From assembly GCA_002718285.1 (NCBI GenBank), contig PBAR01000007.1, forward strand, positions 13,808-77,807: 64,000 bases of DNA, given 5' to 3'. Shown here piece after piece: positions 53,445 through 62,493 of this stretch (its first letter is position 1; each line of letters opens with the position of its first letter). The position numbers and the translations under genes are program-made. This DNA comes from Fidelibacterota bacterium. Its GTDB lineage: Bacteria; Marinisomatota; Marinisomatia; Marinisomatales; UBA1611. The notes beneath the pieces were generated by a model. It searched no databases. It was not told where the DNA came from and saw only the letters and a list, made by a program, of their open reading frames with translations.

Positions 53445-54962
53445 TCAATCCCCTAATAATTTCCGCTTTAGTTTTATTTTTGTCATATTTTTTATATTTG
53501 TAATGGCTGTGTAACCGAATTTGTTGTAAATCATATTTAAAAACCTGGGATTTTCAAAATAAGTATGGAAAGCATAATCTCTAAATCTTAAAACTTCTTC
53601 AGATGTCAATGAATAGGTTCTAGTTGGTAAATGCTCATATGACAAAAAGCCATATTCTTCATATGATTGCGGGAGATCCCACCCATCCCGCTTCGCTTTC
53701 AAATATAACGGGCTACCTGGCAAAGCAGTAGCACAATACATATTTGCATTTTCTGTATTTAAATCAAGAGCTAGGCTAAGAGTTTCTTGCATAGTATCCC
53801 AGGTGTCATGACCAAGTCCAAATATGTAGTTTGCGCCAACATTAATACCAGCATTTTTTATCATACTTACAACTTCTCTAATATTTATCTCTTTAAACTT
53901 CCCTTTTGTGATCTCACTCCTTATTTCTTGATTACCAGCTTCTATTCCAGGGGCTAACCAGTTGACACCAGCAGTTTTTAGTTTTTCTAAATATTTAGGT
54001 TTTATGGTATCAATTCGAGTATAAGCCCAAATATTAAAATTATACTTTCTTTCTATAATTAAATCACAAAGAGCAAGAAAATGTTTTGGATTTAATACCC
54101 ACATTTCATCTGCAATTTTAAGTTGTTTTACACCATGATCTGCTAGATAATCTAATTGTTTTATAGTAAAACTTGGATCCCAATATCTAAAATGATTGAA
54201 ATCGGAAGATGCCATATTCGGGTTATTATCTGTTCTATTAATGATATTTATCATACAAAATTCACATTTATAAATGCATCCAAGTGATGTATAAATGCTA
54301 GCAAAAGGGCTTTTTTCTAAATCATTATAGTTTGAATGCCAACTACTTGTTCTGTATTTATCTAAACTAGGCATTAAATCATAAGCTACTCCTGGTAAAT
54401 CTATTTCTAACCTATCTTGTGGAACAATTATCGAAGGACTGGTAATAGATAGATTGCCATCTGAATCTCTATAACAAATACCTTTTATATTTTTTAGAGA
54501 TTCTGGTAAAAAATCCGTACTCAAAATATCCAATAGAGAATAAACACCTTCATTAGTGAAACCAATATCAATAAATGGATGATTAGTCAATGTTTCTTTA
54601 GGTAACGCATTAATATGTGGGCCTATAAATGCAATGGGATATTCTGATTCATTATCCTTAATCCATTTTGCGGCTTCAACTGCTCCCGACATTGCTGATG
54701 TTGATGCGTTAGGGTTTTGCCCTGTAACAACAAATAGAATTAAGCGCGGATCAAAGTCTTTGATTGCTTTATTAAATTCATCCTGATCAGGACGCTCGAT
54801 TTCCATATCATATATAAAAACACCATAACCACTATTTCTAACAGCATTCGCAAGAAGACCAGCCCATATATTTGGCTCTCTCGCAGAAAAATCGTCAGCT
54901 AATTTTTGGTATAGTTTTCTTGAAGAAGGTGCTATTATTAATAGATCAAGTTTCCTATTCAT
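53445..54962 (-). CDS. B12-binding-domain radical SAM protein
   Basis: The 505-residue protein has an N-terminal cobalamin-binding-like domain (about 1-200; LLANAVRNSGYGVFIYDMEI, IAFIGPHINALPKE) and a radical SAM domain with TSLGCIYKCEFCMINI (CxxxCxxC near residue 225). It then has IKIADEMWVLNP and APGIEAGNQEIRSEI, typical of the class. It overlaps the E1-beta-like gene by 4 bases (ATGA), so it is translationally tied to the thiamine-dependent pair. It may methylate or rearrange the same sugar. It is the third of this class in the locus. Confidence 0.82.
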   Translation of the reverse strand: MNRKLDLLIIAPSSRKLYQKLADDFSAREPNIWAGLLANAVRNSGYGVFIYDMEIERPDQDEFNKAIKDFDPRLILFVVTGQNPNASTSAMSGAVEAAKWIKDNESEYPIAFIGPHINALPKETLTNHPFIDIGFTNEGVYSLLDILSTDFLPESLKNIKGICYRDSDGNLSITSPSIIVPQDRLEIDLPGVAYDLMPSLDKYRTSSWHSNYNDLEKSPFASIYTSLGCIYKCEFCMINIINRTDNNPNMASSDFNHFRYWDPSFTIKQLDYLADHGVKQLKIADEMWVLNPKHFLALCDLIIERKYNFNIWAYTRIDTIKPKYLEKLKTAGVNWLAPGIEAGNQEIRSEITKGKFKEINIREVVSMIKNAGINVGANYIFGLGHDTWDTMQETLSLALDLNTENANMYCATALPGSPLYLKAKRDGWDLPQSYEEYGFLSYEHLPTRTYSLTSEEVLRFRDYAFHTYFENPRFLNMIYNKFGYTAITNIKNMTKIKLKRKLLGD

Positions 54963-55873
54963 CCATTATCTTCTAATAGTTTTTCTATAAATCCAATTAT
55001 ATCTTCAGAATCTGGCGGGAGATTATCAACTTTATTATGGAAACCGGCAGTTCTGTGTTGCAATCCAAGTGTATAAACTTTTTTATTAGATTGGATCATT
55101 ATTCTCTGGGCTATGCTGCTAGCCACTCCCTGCTCATAATCATCATCTAGAACCAACCCTCCATACTTCGAATTCTCCAAACAATGAAGCCATTCTTTCT
55201 TAAAAGTAAAAGGTTTAATCCAAAGTTGATGTATTATACTAACACTTAATCCACGCTCTTGTAATATTAACCTAGCTTTTTCGGCCTCAAACCTCGTTAC
55301 TGATATTGGAAACAATACAAAATCAGAATTTTTGTGGATTATATCATTGAATTCTATATCACTATCATAACTTAATCTATGTTCAGATATATAATATACA
55401 TCATCATTCATGATGAAATCATCATATGCGAATTGATATTCATTAGGAGTCATAGGAGACAATATTTTTGTTCCAGGCATTCTCTGATATATAGAATGAT
55501 GGGATGACCCTGCAACTGGGCCTATGCCACCTTCCATGGCTATACTCCTTATAAATATTGGACAAGAAATACCCCATATCTCTTTTGATTTTGAAGCATA
55601 ATTAATAATCATTGGAGCATTGTACCATTGAAATCCTTGGTATCTCACAACATAAATTGGTTTTATTCCTGATAAAGCAGCACCTACAACAAATCCTCCA
55701 TTTGCAACATCTGCAGTTGTTAATTCAATCATACCATTTTCTTCATACAGCTCAGGAAGAGTACCCCCTACCCAACCAACAGCAGTTAGACATTGACCAA
55801 AACATTTACTATTCAGGTTGACCAGATGATTATAAGTGATTTTCTTTATTCTTTCTCTAACTGTTGTCGCCAT
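54959..55873 (-). CDS. Thiamine-diphosphate enzyme, E1 beta / transketolase C-terminal-like subunit
   Basis: The 304-residue protein has the pyrimidine-binding-domain pattern IELTTADVANGGFVVGAALS then GIKPIYVVRYQGFQWYNAPM. It continues GGIGPVAGSSHHSIYQRMPG, matching GP-x-GG-xHSQ of pyruvate dehydrogenase E1 beta, and a C-terminal domain with GLVLDDDYEQGVASSIAQRI. Together with the next gene it forms a split two-subunit TPP enzyme. No lipoyl E2 or E3 gene is near, so a stand-alone two-carbon transfer, as in AviB1/B2-type sugar branching enzymes, is more likely than an oxidative complex. The start overlaps the alpha gene by 28 bases. Confidence 0.82.
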   Translation of the reverse strand: MATTVRERIKKITYNHLVNLNSKCFGQCLTAVGWVGGTLPELYEENGMIELTTADVANGGFVVGAALSGIKPIYVVRYQGFQWYNAPMIINYASKSKEIWGISCPIFIRSIAMEGGIGPVAGSSHHSIYQRMPGTKILSPMTPNEYQFAYDDFIMNDDVYYISEHRLSYDSDIEFNDIIHKNSDFVLFPISVTRFEAEKARLILQERGLSVSIIHQLWIKPFTFKKEWLHCLENSKYGGLVLDDDYEQGVASSIAQRIMIQSNKKVYTLGLQHRTAGFHNKVDNLPPDSEDIIGFIEKLLEDNG

Positions 55874-56676
55874 AGATTTTTTATATATATTTTTGTTTTT
55901 TCATGAATTTCTTCAGCAATAGGTCCAAGTTTGTTCATTTCATCTAAATATCTATCAAAAACATCTTCATTATCAATCCCTGCCCCTGCATGCCAATATT
56001 TTCTAATAGTATTAATATTTAACAATATTGGTCTAGTAAAAACAGAATCTAAACAAACTTTAATTTCTTTAGGATCATCTGAGATATTATGCGATAGCAT
56101 TCCAAAACCATTCGATACTTCATGCATATCCCAACTTCTACGAACTATTTTTTCTGTTAAAATGGATAGATTATTATCTTCTACGATAAATAGGATGGGC
56201 AGATTTTTTGTTACTGCCCAACCTATTGAACTCAAGACATAATCTTCTTCTGCTGCTGAATCCCCAACAAATACTATCGTAGGATTTTTGGTTGAATAGC
56301 AATATCCAACTGCGATAGGGACTTGGCTACCCATCATACCATCATGCCCAAATATATTATTTTCTTTCGATTGTATAGATGCTGACCCACCCATCCCCTT
56401 TGCACAACCCGATCCTCTTCCTAAAAGTTCATCTATCAGTTTTATTGGGTCCCCATTAAATGACAAATAAGTAGAATGCCCTCTGTGTTGGATAAAAATA
56501 TATGGCATAACTTTTTTTTCAATTACAGTAGCTATTGTAGCAGGTATATATTCTTGGCCTGCAGAAAGATACACTGGAAACTGAATAACTTTTTGCGTTA
56601 TTTTTTTGAAAGTTTGTTCTTCAAAGTTTCTGCAAATTGAAGCTTTATTAAAGACATTTAACCTAAACTTGCTCAT
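55846..56676 (-). CDS. Thiamine-diphosphate enzyme, E1 alpha / transketolase N-terminal-like subunit
   Basis: The 276-residue protein matches dehydrogenase E1 alpha: QHRGHSTYLSFNGDP, ELLGRGSGCAKGMGGSASIQ, GMMGSQVPIAVGYC, and the TPP motif region FVGDSAAEEDYVLSS ending IVEDNNLSI. The usual GDG of the motif is GDS, while the distal Asn-Asn is present. It is shorter than E1 alpha (about 330-370), lacking the N-terminal extension and the phosphorylation-loop region. It overlaps the upstream 2OG-oxygenase-like gene by 4 bases and the beta gene by 28. Confidence 0.83.
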   Translation of the reverse strand: MSKFRLNVFNKASICRNFEEQTFKKITQKVIQFPVYLSAGQEYIPATIATVIEKKVMPYIFIQHRGHSTYLSFNGDPIKLIDELLGRGSGCAKGMGGSASIQSKENNIFGHDGMMGSQVPIAVGYCYSTKNPTIVFVGDSAAEEDYVLSSIGWAVTKNLPILFIVEDNNLSILTEKIVRRSWDMHEVSNGFGMLSHNISDDPKEIKVCLDSVFTRPILLNINTIRKYWHAGAGIDNEDVFDRYLDEMNKLGPIAEEIHEKTKIYIKNLWRQQLEKE

Positions 56677-57590
56677 TTACATTTATGCACTTTAAGTGAA
56701 CCAGTTGTATAATGAGAATAAAGAGATTTTTTATCTAGAATATTATCATCAATTGATCTATTACTACTAATTAAATAATCCTCCCCAATAATACTTACTT
56801 CTTTAAGGTACTCTTTTTCACGATCAGCGTGAACATCATGATCACCAACGCATACAGTCGTATCGATGGAAACCCTCGTACCACAACCTTCTTCTCTATG
56901 CGTAGCATGAATTAAAGCATAATCACTTAGGTGTACTTTATTTTTTATAGGTTTTAATTTTTTATTTATTTGATAATAATCCAGGACCCACTGCATTTCT
57001 TCATATGTTGACGCATTATCAAGGAATCTCTTAGAAAATTCATTATTATCTTTTAATGTCCAAAATCTTAAATTATTATTTTCAATATCTCCAAATGCTG
57101 GAAAGTAACAATTCATCGACCAAGGCCCCTCAACCCATGCATCTGAATGAGGCCAAGCTGTATTTAATGTTCGATTAATATTTTCTTCAATTTCTTGGGC
57201 AAATTTCACCCGAATATTTGGTGTTATACGGTACTTCGTAATTAAACTAGGATTATTTTCTACCATATTTTTTACTATCTTAGACCAACTTCTTAAAACA
57301 AGATTATATTCAAGTTGGTATTCTTTTTTTGGCACAATACCGCCATTAGGTGTTACATTATCTAATCGTTTATAATTACCATCTAGCCTATGAATAAACT
57401 CTTCCTCATTTGAAGTAAAGTCAAAGTATAATGCTTTGGAGATATAAAGCATTAGTGCAAATCTTAATTCATTTAAATCATTTTTTTGAGGAGAATAAAA
57501 AACTAGTAATTCATGTAAACTATTGAGCCGCCAGGCATTTTTAATGGTTTTAAATCGTTCTACGCGATAATCATAAGAATTACTACTCAT
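56673..57590 (-). CDS. 2OG-Fe(II)-oxygenase-like protein of sporadic carbohydrate clusters (paralog A)
   Basis: The 305-residue protein is a paralog of 59243-60190. Shared anchors are DNVTPNGGIVPKKEYQLEYN, a HSDAW (HxD iron-ligand pattern), FGDIENNNLRFWTL and YALIHATHREEGCGTRVSID, which gives the distal His and an Arg placed as in 2-oxoglutarate oxygenases. The N-terminal 100 residues are helical. It resembles the oxygenases noted in sporadically distributed carbohydrate clusters; no reaction is known. Overlaps of 4 bases on both sides (E1 alpha and HAD genes) tie it into the module. Hydroxylation or oxidative modification of a sugar is inferred. Confidence 0.62.
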   Translation of the reverse strand: MSSNSYDYRVERFKTIKNAWRLNSLHELLVFYSPQKNDLNELRFALMLYISKALYFDFTSNEEEFIHRLDGNYKRLDNVTPNGGIVPKKEYQLEYNLVLRSWSKIVKNMVENNPSLITKYRITPNIRVKFAQEIEENINRTLNTAWPHSDAWVEGPWSMNCYFPAFGDIENNNLRFWTLKDNNEFSKRFLDNASTYEEMQWVLDYYQINKKLKPIKNKVHLSDYALIHATHREEGCGTRVSIDTTVCVGDHDVHADREKEYLKEVSIIGEDYLISSNRSIDDNILDKKSLYSHYTTGSLKVHKCK

Positions 57591-57973
57591 AAGTTTCCTT
57601 TTACATATTTAATTGTATTATTCCAGGACTTAAAACGAAATCCTTTATCATCAATATAGATGATTGCTCGAGGTTTCTCATGGGTAACATCTGAAATACA
57701 ATCTAATAAATCATAGTTCTTTAACCATTCTATAACTAACTGCTTTCCTGTTTTACCATTCACAAGGGGTCTATCTGGTTTACATTTAGCAGTGAAGATA
57801 ATAATATTGTACTTTTTTGATAACAATTTTATTGCCCCTATGGCTCCTTCAATAGGTTTACCATAACAGGTTCCATCATGCCATCCTTTATCCCAATTAT
57901 GTATTACTCCATCAAAATCAATTGCTATATTTTTCTCATCTTTTTCAAAACCTGGAGGTACTTCTTTAATCAC
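57587..57973 (-). CDS. Small HAD-superfamily phosphatase
   Basis: The 128-residue protein has HAD motif I IAIDFDGVIHNW (Asp19, Asp21), motif II IIFTAKCK, a Lys in THEKPRAI and motif IV YIDDKGF. It has no cap domain, so its substrate may be large or presented by another protein. Probable role is dephosphorylating a sugar phosphate or hydrolysing a nucleotide intermediate. It overlaps the cupin gene by 8 bases and the 2OG-oxygenase-like gene by 4, tightly coupled. Confidence 0.78.
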   Translation of the reverse strand: MIKEVPPGFEKDEKNIAIDFDGVIHNWDKGWHDGTCYGKPIEGAIGAIKLLSKKYNIIIFTAKCKPDRPLVNGKTGKQLVIEWLKNYDLLDCISDVTHEKPRAIIYIDDKGFRFKSWNNTIKYVKGNL

Positions 57974-58643
57974 TTTTTGCCTTACTGATCATCATTATTG
58001 TTGTATTATTATAAACTTTGGGGAATAAAGCAATTAATTGTTTAATGATTTTGCAAGACACAACATCCCCTGCCTGTGCAACCAGATTACCCTCATCTGT
58101 AACTATTCCACCATTTAAGAATACTATATTATCTTCGTCATCCTGATTTTCAAAATATTCAATATCTCCGATAGTCTTTAATTCAATATCACAATTTGAA
58201 AAATTATAATTAAGAGTATAATCTAATTCAGGTTCTACTATCCATAAGCAGTCATTTTTCTTTGGAACCTCAAAGGTACTATCTTCGTATGGTGCTCCTT
58301 CCCGTCCATATTTATCTTCTAATCTCACTAAATCATGTTTATCGACAGGAGTCTCAATTTCAAAAATATGAGCACCATTTACTGAAATAGCTTTGGTAGA
58401 ATGGAAAAGGCCTTTCCTAATCATCGTTTTAGAAACTGGCTTTGATAAAAAACTATTACCTAAAAATGATATTTCAACTTCTCCATCTAAAACTATTAGG
58501 CCTGTTGTTTTATTTGGATGACAATGCATTGAAGTTTGATGGCCAGATCCAATATGCAAATACCATAGAGCAATATTATTATTTTGATAAACTAAGTACT
58601 CATAACCCCAAGGTTTACTTACTATTGTTTTTTCATACTGCAT
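57966..58643 (-). CDS. Cupin-domain protein, mannose-6-phosphate isomerase-like
   Basis: The 225-residue protein has the opening VSKPWGYEYLVYQNNNIALW and the metal motif TSMHCHPNKTTGLIVLDGEV (HxH-x-K...), then IRKGLFHSTKAIS and FEIETPVDKHDLVRLEDKYG. This matches the cupin of type II mannose-6-phosphate isomerase / nucleotidyltransferase C-termini and sialic-acid-cluster cupins. It lacks a nucleotidyltransferase domain. It may isomerise or epimerise a sugar phosphate or act as a sugar-phosphate-binding protein. It overlaps the HAD gene. Confidence 0.8.
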   Translation of the reverse strand: MQYEKTIVSKPWGYEYLVYQNNNIALWYLHIGSGHQTSMHCHPNKTTGLIVLDGEVEISFLGNSFLSKPVSKTMIRKGLFHSTKAISVNGAHIFEIETPVDKHDLVRLEDKYGREGAPYEDSTFEVPKKNDCLWIVEPELDYTLNYNFSNCDIELKTIGDIEYFENQDDEDNIVFLNGGIVTDEGNLVAQAGDVVSCKIIKQLIALFPKVYNNTTIMMISKAKSD

Positions 58644-58667
58644 TTTTTATATGTTAAATATTATTAT

Positions 58668-59174
58668 TTAGAACAAACCCTTTGATAAACATAAATAATA
58701 TGCTGCTATTCCACTAATGGAAAAAAAATCTCCTTTATTAATCATTGAAATAAAGTCTGTTCTACTCAACAGCAAAACTTCGTGGTCAGAATTAGAATTA
58801 GTTAGCGACAATTTGCAATTATAACCGAAAAATAAATTTAATGTATTATCAGATCTACTTGGAAAATTCTTAAATGATCCTAAATATTTTATTTTATCAC
58901 AAACATACCCTGTTTCTTCAATTAATTCTCTTTTAGCTGCAATAGTAGATTCTTCGCCTTGTTCAATATAACCAGCTGGAAGCTCTAACATTGAAATTCC
59001 AATTGCTGGTCTGAATTGCCGAACTAAAATTATTTCTTCCTTTTCTGTGATCGCTAATATTTCAACAGAATCTGGAGTTGAAAAATAATAATAGGGTTCT
59101 CCATTAGATGATTGAAAAGAAACTGTATTTAATGAAAACCATTTAGTTTCAAGAATTTTATTCGGATTTGACAT
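58668..59174 (-). CDS. Nudix hydrolase
   Basis: The 168-residue protein contains the Nudix box GYIEQGEESTIAAKRELIEE followed by TGYV, fitting G-x5-E-x7-REUxEExGU. The surrounding VRQFRPAIGISMLELPAG matches ADP-ribose / GDP-mannose pyrophosphatase-like Nudix enzymes. It would cleave a nucleotide sugar, perhaps to NMP and sugar phosphate, feeding the HAD and cupin proteins that follow. It is 24 bases before the cupin start. Confidence 0.85.
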   Translation of the reverse strand: MSNPNKILETKWFSLNTVSFQSSNGEPYYYFSTPDSVEILAITEKEEIILVRQFRPAIGISMLELPAGYIEQGEESTIAAKRELIEETGYVCDKIKYLGSFKNFPSRSDNTLNLFFGYNCKLSLTNSNSDHEVLLLSRTDFISMINKGDFFSISGIAAYYLCLSKGLF

Positions 59175-59242
59175 TTGTGTTTCTTACCCTCTGCCTAAAA
59201 AGTACTAATGTGAATAAATAATTAACGCTTTTTAAAATAATC

Positions 59243-60190
59243 CTAATTAGAAAAATTATTCAAATTAATTATTTGGACATTCGAAGGGTGTTTAAAACCG
59301 CCTTTACTTTGCACTTTTTTACTCATTTTATCTGGAAAATGGAAATATGTTTTACGACCAACATTTAAAAATTCTGAATTTGTAATAGTCTCCTGGTATC
59401 TCAGTTTTTTGACATCAATATTATCAATATCAGTTTTTGCAAAAGATTCTAAATCTGGCATTTTCATATCAAACCCAGTATCAAGAGAAACTCTTATACC
59501 TGCATTATTTTTTCTGTAGGATTGATGTATTATTGAGGCATCAGCAATAATTAAGTTGCCTTTTTTAGGTGTATAATCAATTATTTTATATTGTTTTACT
59601 ATTTCTGAGCCATCTCTAGCACTTTTTAAAGGTTTTAGCCAATCTTCACTAAAACTATCTGGTGTTTGTGCATATCTTATATGATTATTATTAATGTCAC
59701 CTAAAATAAAACAATGAACAGCAATCCAATTTGGGTTTGCACCTGTCCATGTATCAGAGTGCATATTTTCTGTTGGATGTTTTCTATTTAAATTTAGTTT
59801 ATTTACATTTCCATATTTAAGTCTTAGGTTGGGAGGAAAATGAAAATTATGTATCAGGTCTTCAATATCAAGAAAATTAATAATATTAACATAAGCTCTA
59901 ACTAGGATGTTAAACTCTAAACTAACCCTATTTTTTGGCACCACTATACCATTTGGTGTAATATTTTTCAATAGATTTTTTCTTACTAACAATTCCTTTA
60001 TCAACTCTTTTTCATCAAGAAATACACTATTTGAATCCATACACTTTGAAATATATGTTTTTGTAGCAATAGATATATTTTCAAATAATTCATCTGGAAG
60101 TTTTACTTCAAGCATTAAGTCAGTTATTTTTTCACAAGCAAATCTTTTTGCTAATTGATTAATATAGTTTTTTCTCTTCTCAATGCTCAT
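59243..60190 (-). CDS. 2OG-Fe(II)-oxygenase-like protein of sporadic carbohydrate clusters (paralog B)
   Basis: This 315-residue paralog of 56673-57590 has NITPNGIVVPKNRVSLEFNI, ENMHSDTWTG with HxD, CFILGDINNNHIRYAQTP and GNLIIADASIIHQSYRKNNA then GIRVSLD, giving the distal His and Arg. It has a different C-terminal tail (KTYFHFPDKMSKKVQSKGG). The pair lies on either side of the Nudix-cupin-HAD genes. I infer two related oxidation steps or a heterodimer. The 125-base gap upstream holds no gene; AAAGG precedes the ATG. Confidence 0.62.
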   Translation of the reverse strand: MSIEKRKNYINQLAKRFACEKITDLMLEVKLPDELFENISIATKTYISKCMDSNSVFLDEKELIKELLVRKNLLKNITPNGIVVPKNRVSLEFNILVRAYVNIINFLDIEDLIHNFHFPPNLRLKYGNVNKLNLNRKHPTENMHSDTWTGANPNWIAVHCFILGDINNNHIRYAQTPDSFSEDWLKPLKSARDGSEIVKQYKIIDYTPKKGNLIIADASIIHQSYRKNNAGIRVSLDTGFDMKMPDLESFAKTDIDNIDVKKLRYQETITNSEFLNVGRKTYFHFPDKMSKKVQSKGGFKHPSNVQIINLNNFSN

Positions 60191-60315
60191 GAATAAACCT
60201 TTATTGTTATATAAATCAATCTGTTATTAGATATGAATTCTTAATAAATAGGATAAGAACATCCTGAATTATTATGTTAAAAATAAATACAAGAAAAATA
60301 TTGTATGCTCTACAA

Positions 60316-61782
60316 TTAAACTTCGGGAATTAATAAGGGGTCTTCTTCGATACCATGTTCCGCTTTTGGATTATATTTATTACTAGTAATTATATTTGAA
60401 TTATATAAAGGTCTATTATGAAAAGCATCAAATACACTTGCAACTTGCGGTGACATATGCTTTCCTAATTCTGTGAGAACAAAATCAGATTCATTAATTC
60501 TTACCAATCCATCCTGTTCAAATTCTTTTAAACTATTCATTTCTTTACTAAAGTAATCTTTAAAATCAATACTATAGTTATTGTTAATTGTATCATAATC
60601 AACTAAAAAATAAGTTCGAATTCGTTTAATAATATCGCGTCGTATTTTATCATCTGTTGTTAGTTTATATCCTCTATAAACAGGGAATTCCCCTTTATCT
60701 AAGGATTTTTTATATAAATTTTGTTCATAATAGTTTTGAAAGTAATAATCATCACCCAGAGACCCATGGGCTGAGCTCCCCACAGCAATGAAATTGATTG
60801 CTTCTCCAGTTTGAGTACCTAATGAATTATAATAGGCATTCCCATCATCCATCGCTTTAGATAGCGGATCACTGGGCTTAGCAAAACTTTCAAAACCAGC
60901 ACGTTTATAGCCAGCTTGCATCAACGACTCTGTTGCTTCAACAAATATTGCTTTTCGTTCATAGAAATCTGGCATTGGGTTATTCCTCACCATACGGGTC
61001 ATATATTTACGGACATCGGGTTTATAGTGAACATACATAGTCTGAATCTCATCTGGGCCAATATCCACAGTATGGCGTATAGTTTCAGCAATTTTCTCAG
61101 GAGTTTGCCTAGGTAATCCTATTAATAAATCAAAATTGATTACGGGAAATAGTTCCCGAATTTCTGGGGTTAACAACTTTGCAACCATTTCTGGCGGCTG
61201 TATCCTATTAATTTCTTCCTGCACATCATGATCAAAATCCTGCACACCAAATGAAAGTCTATTAACACCACATTCATGATAAAATCGTAAACGATCCAAA
61301 TCAACTCTTCTAGGATCAATTTCAACAGTAAATGTTTTAACCTTATTAAAATCAATAAATGATCGCATTTTATTTAAAAGCACTTCAAATTCTTTTTCAT
61401 GGTAGTATGTTGGAGACCCTCCACCCATATAAATTTCTTCAACTGATGGATTTAGCTTATTTTTTTCCATCAACTCAATCAATAGGTCAAGTTCCTTTAA
61501 TAAATAATTATCCAAATAATCTTTCACTTTATTATAATCATTAGTGATTTCTTTACTACATAAACAAAAGTAACATAATTCTTCGCAAAAAGGTGTATGG
61601 ACATAAAAAAGGCAAGATTTATCTTTATTATTTGGGATCCAATCTTTTAAGGCATCTCTATATTCTTTATCACCCGCTGAATAATCCCAATTTGCCTTTG
61701 TAGGGTATTCAGTATAATCATAAACTAGATTGTGATGGTATTTCTTTAAAAGATTAATATCGGTGAGTATTTCTTTATTCAT
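60316..61782 (-). CDS. HemN-like radical SAM protein
   Basis: The 488-residue protein has FYVHTPFCEELCYFCLCSKE with the CxxxCxxC-x-C arrangement of the HemN family, then IYMGGGSPTYYHEKEFEVLL, EIDPRRVDLDRLRFYHECG and NRLSFGVQDFDHDVQEEINR, typical of coproporphyrinogen III dehydrogenases and relatives. A C-terminal helical HemN domain is present. In this locus it is unlikely to serve heme; HemN-like proteins also do methylations and other radical steps. AGAGG lies about 10 bases before the ATG. It begins the run of module genes after the PfpI gene. Confidence 0.85.
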   Translation of the reverse strand: MNKEILTDINLLKKYHHNLVYDYTEYPTKANWDYSAGDKEYRDALKDWIPNNKDKSCLFYVHTPFCEELCYFCLCSKEITNDYNKVKDYLDNYLLKELDLLIELMEKNKLNPSVEEIYMGGGSPTYYHEKEFEVLLNKMRSFIDFNKVKTFTVEIDPRRVDLDRLRFYHECGVNRLSFGVQDFDHDVQEEINRIQPPEMVAKLLTPEIRELFPVINFDLLIGLPRQTPEKIAETIRHTVDIGPDEIQTMYVHYKPDVRKYMTRMVRNNPMPDFYERKAIFVEATESLMQAGYKRAGFESFAKPSDPLSKAMDDGNAYYNSLGTQTGEAINFIAVGSSAHGSLGDDYYFQNYYEQNLYKKSLDKGEFPVYRGYKLTTDDKIRRDIIKRIRTYFLVDYDTINNNYSIDFKDYFSKEMNSLKEFEQDGLVRINESDFVLTELGKHMSPQVASVFDAFHNRPLYNSNIITSNKYNPKAEHGIEEDPLLIPEV

Positions 61783-61860
61783 AGTTCGATTGCCTCTATG
61801 GAGTTTGTTGATTAATTGTTAAAAAATATCTCTCTTGTTATAAAAAAAATTCTTACAAGT

Positions 61861-62382
61861 CTACAAAGAATGTATTTCCCCAACAAGATTTAAAGTCGCC
61901 TTCATCCAAGGCCCTAGATCTTTATAATGAGCGGTTGTAACAATATTGCTATCAACAACGGCTGGCTCATCAGTATATGTTGCGCCAGCATTATTAATAT
62001 CATCTTTTATACTATAATATCCAGAAATATTTTTCCCATTTACAATATTTGCTGAAATTAGCAACTGCGCTGCATGACAAATACTTGCGATAACATTACC
62101 AGTAGAATGAAAATCAGATATAAATTTTAGTATTTCTTCGTCTTGTCTCATGTATTCCATAGATTTTGCACCCCCAGGTAAAATTAATAAAATGTAATCA
62201 TTTACATTTAGATCGGGTATATCTTTTGTAGGGACGATTTTTGACCCTATTATACCATTTACCTGTTTACCTCCTCTAACAGCAACATCTACATCATATC
62301 CATCTTCTTGAACCCTATAAAACGGATAAATAAACTCGTGATCTTGTACAAGATTACCTGTTAAAATAAGTGCTTTCTTCAT
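61861..62382 (-). CDS. DJ-1/PfpI-family protein
   Basis: The 173-residue protein starts KKALILTGNLVQDHEFIYPF, with Glu16 in the usual place, and has the nucleophile elbow ASICHAAQLLI (Cys102) followed by His103. The size and motif fit the DJ-1/PfpI superfamily of glyoxalase/deglycase, chaperone or amidase-like proteins. A protective role against reactive carbonyl intermediates, or a hydrolytic step, is possible. It is separated from the remnants upstream by about 110 AT-rich bases. Confidence 0.82.
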   Translation of the reverse strand: MKKALILTGNLVQDHEFIYPFYRVQEDGYDVDVAVRGGKQVNGIIGSKIVPTKDIPDLNVNDYILLILPGGAKSMEYMRQDEEILKFISDFHSTGNVIASICHAAQLLISANIVNGKNISGYYSIKDDINNAGATYTDEPAVVDSNIVTTAHYKDLGPWMKATLNLVGEIHSL

Positions 62383-62493
62383 TATTTAAATCCCAATTTT
62401 ACCTAAATTTAATTTGAAAATTTCAATTTTGTAAATAAATAAGATTCCTATCTCTATTTGTGACAATTCCCCTGTCCCCACCAATTCTAAAGT

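Noticed and set aside
55931..56242. 103-codon plus-strand frame
   Set aside because: It lies fully inside the E1-alpha-like gene, which has clear family motifs, and has no ribosome site or neighbours on its strand.
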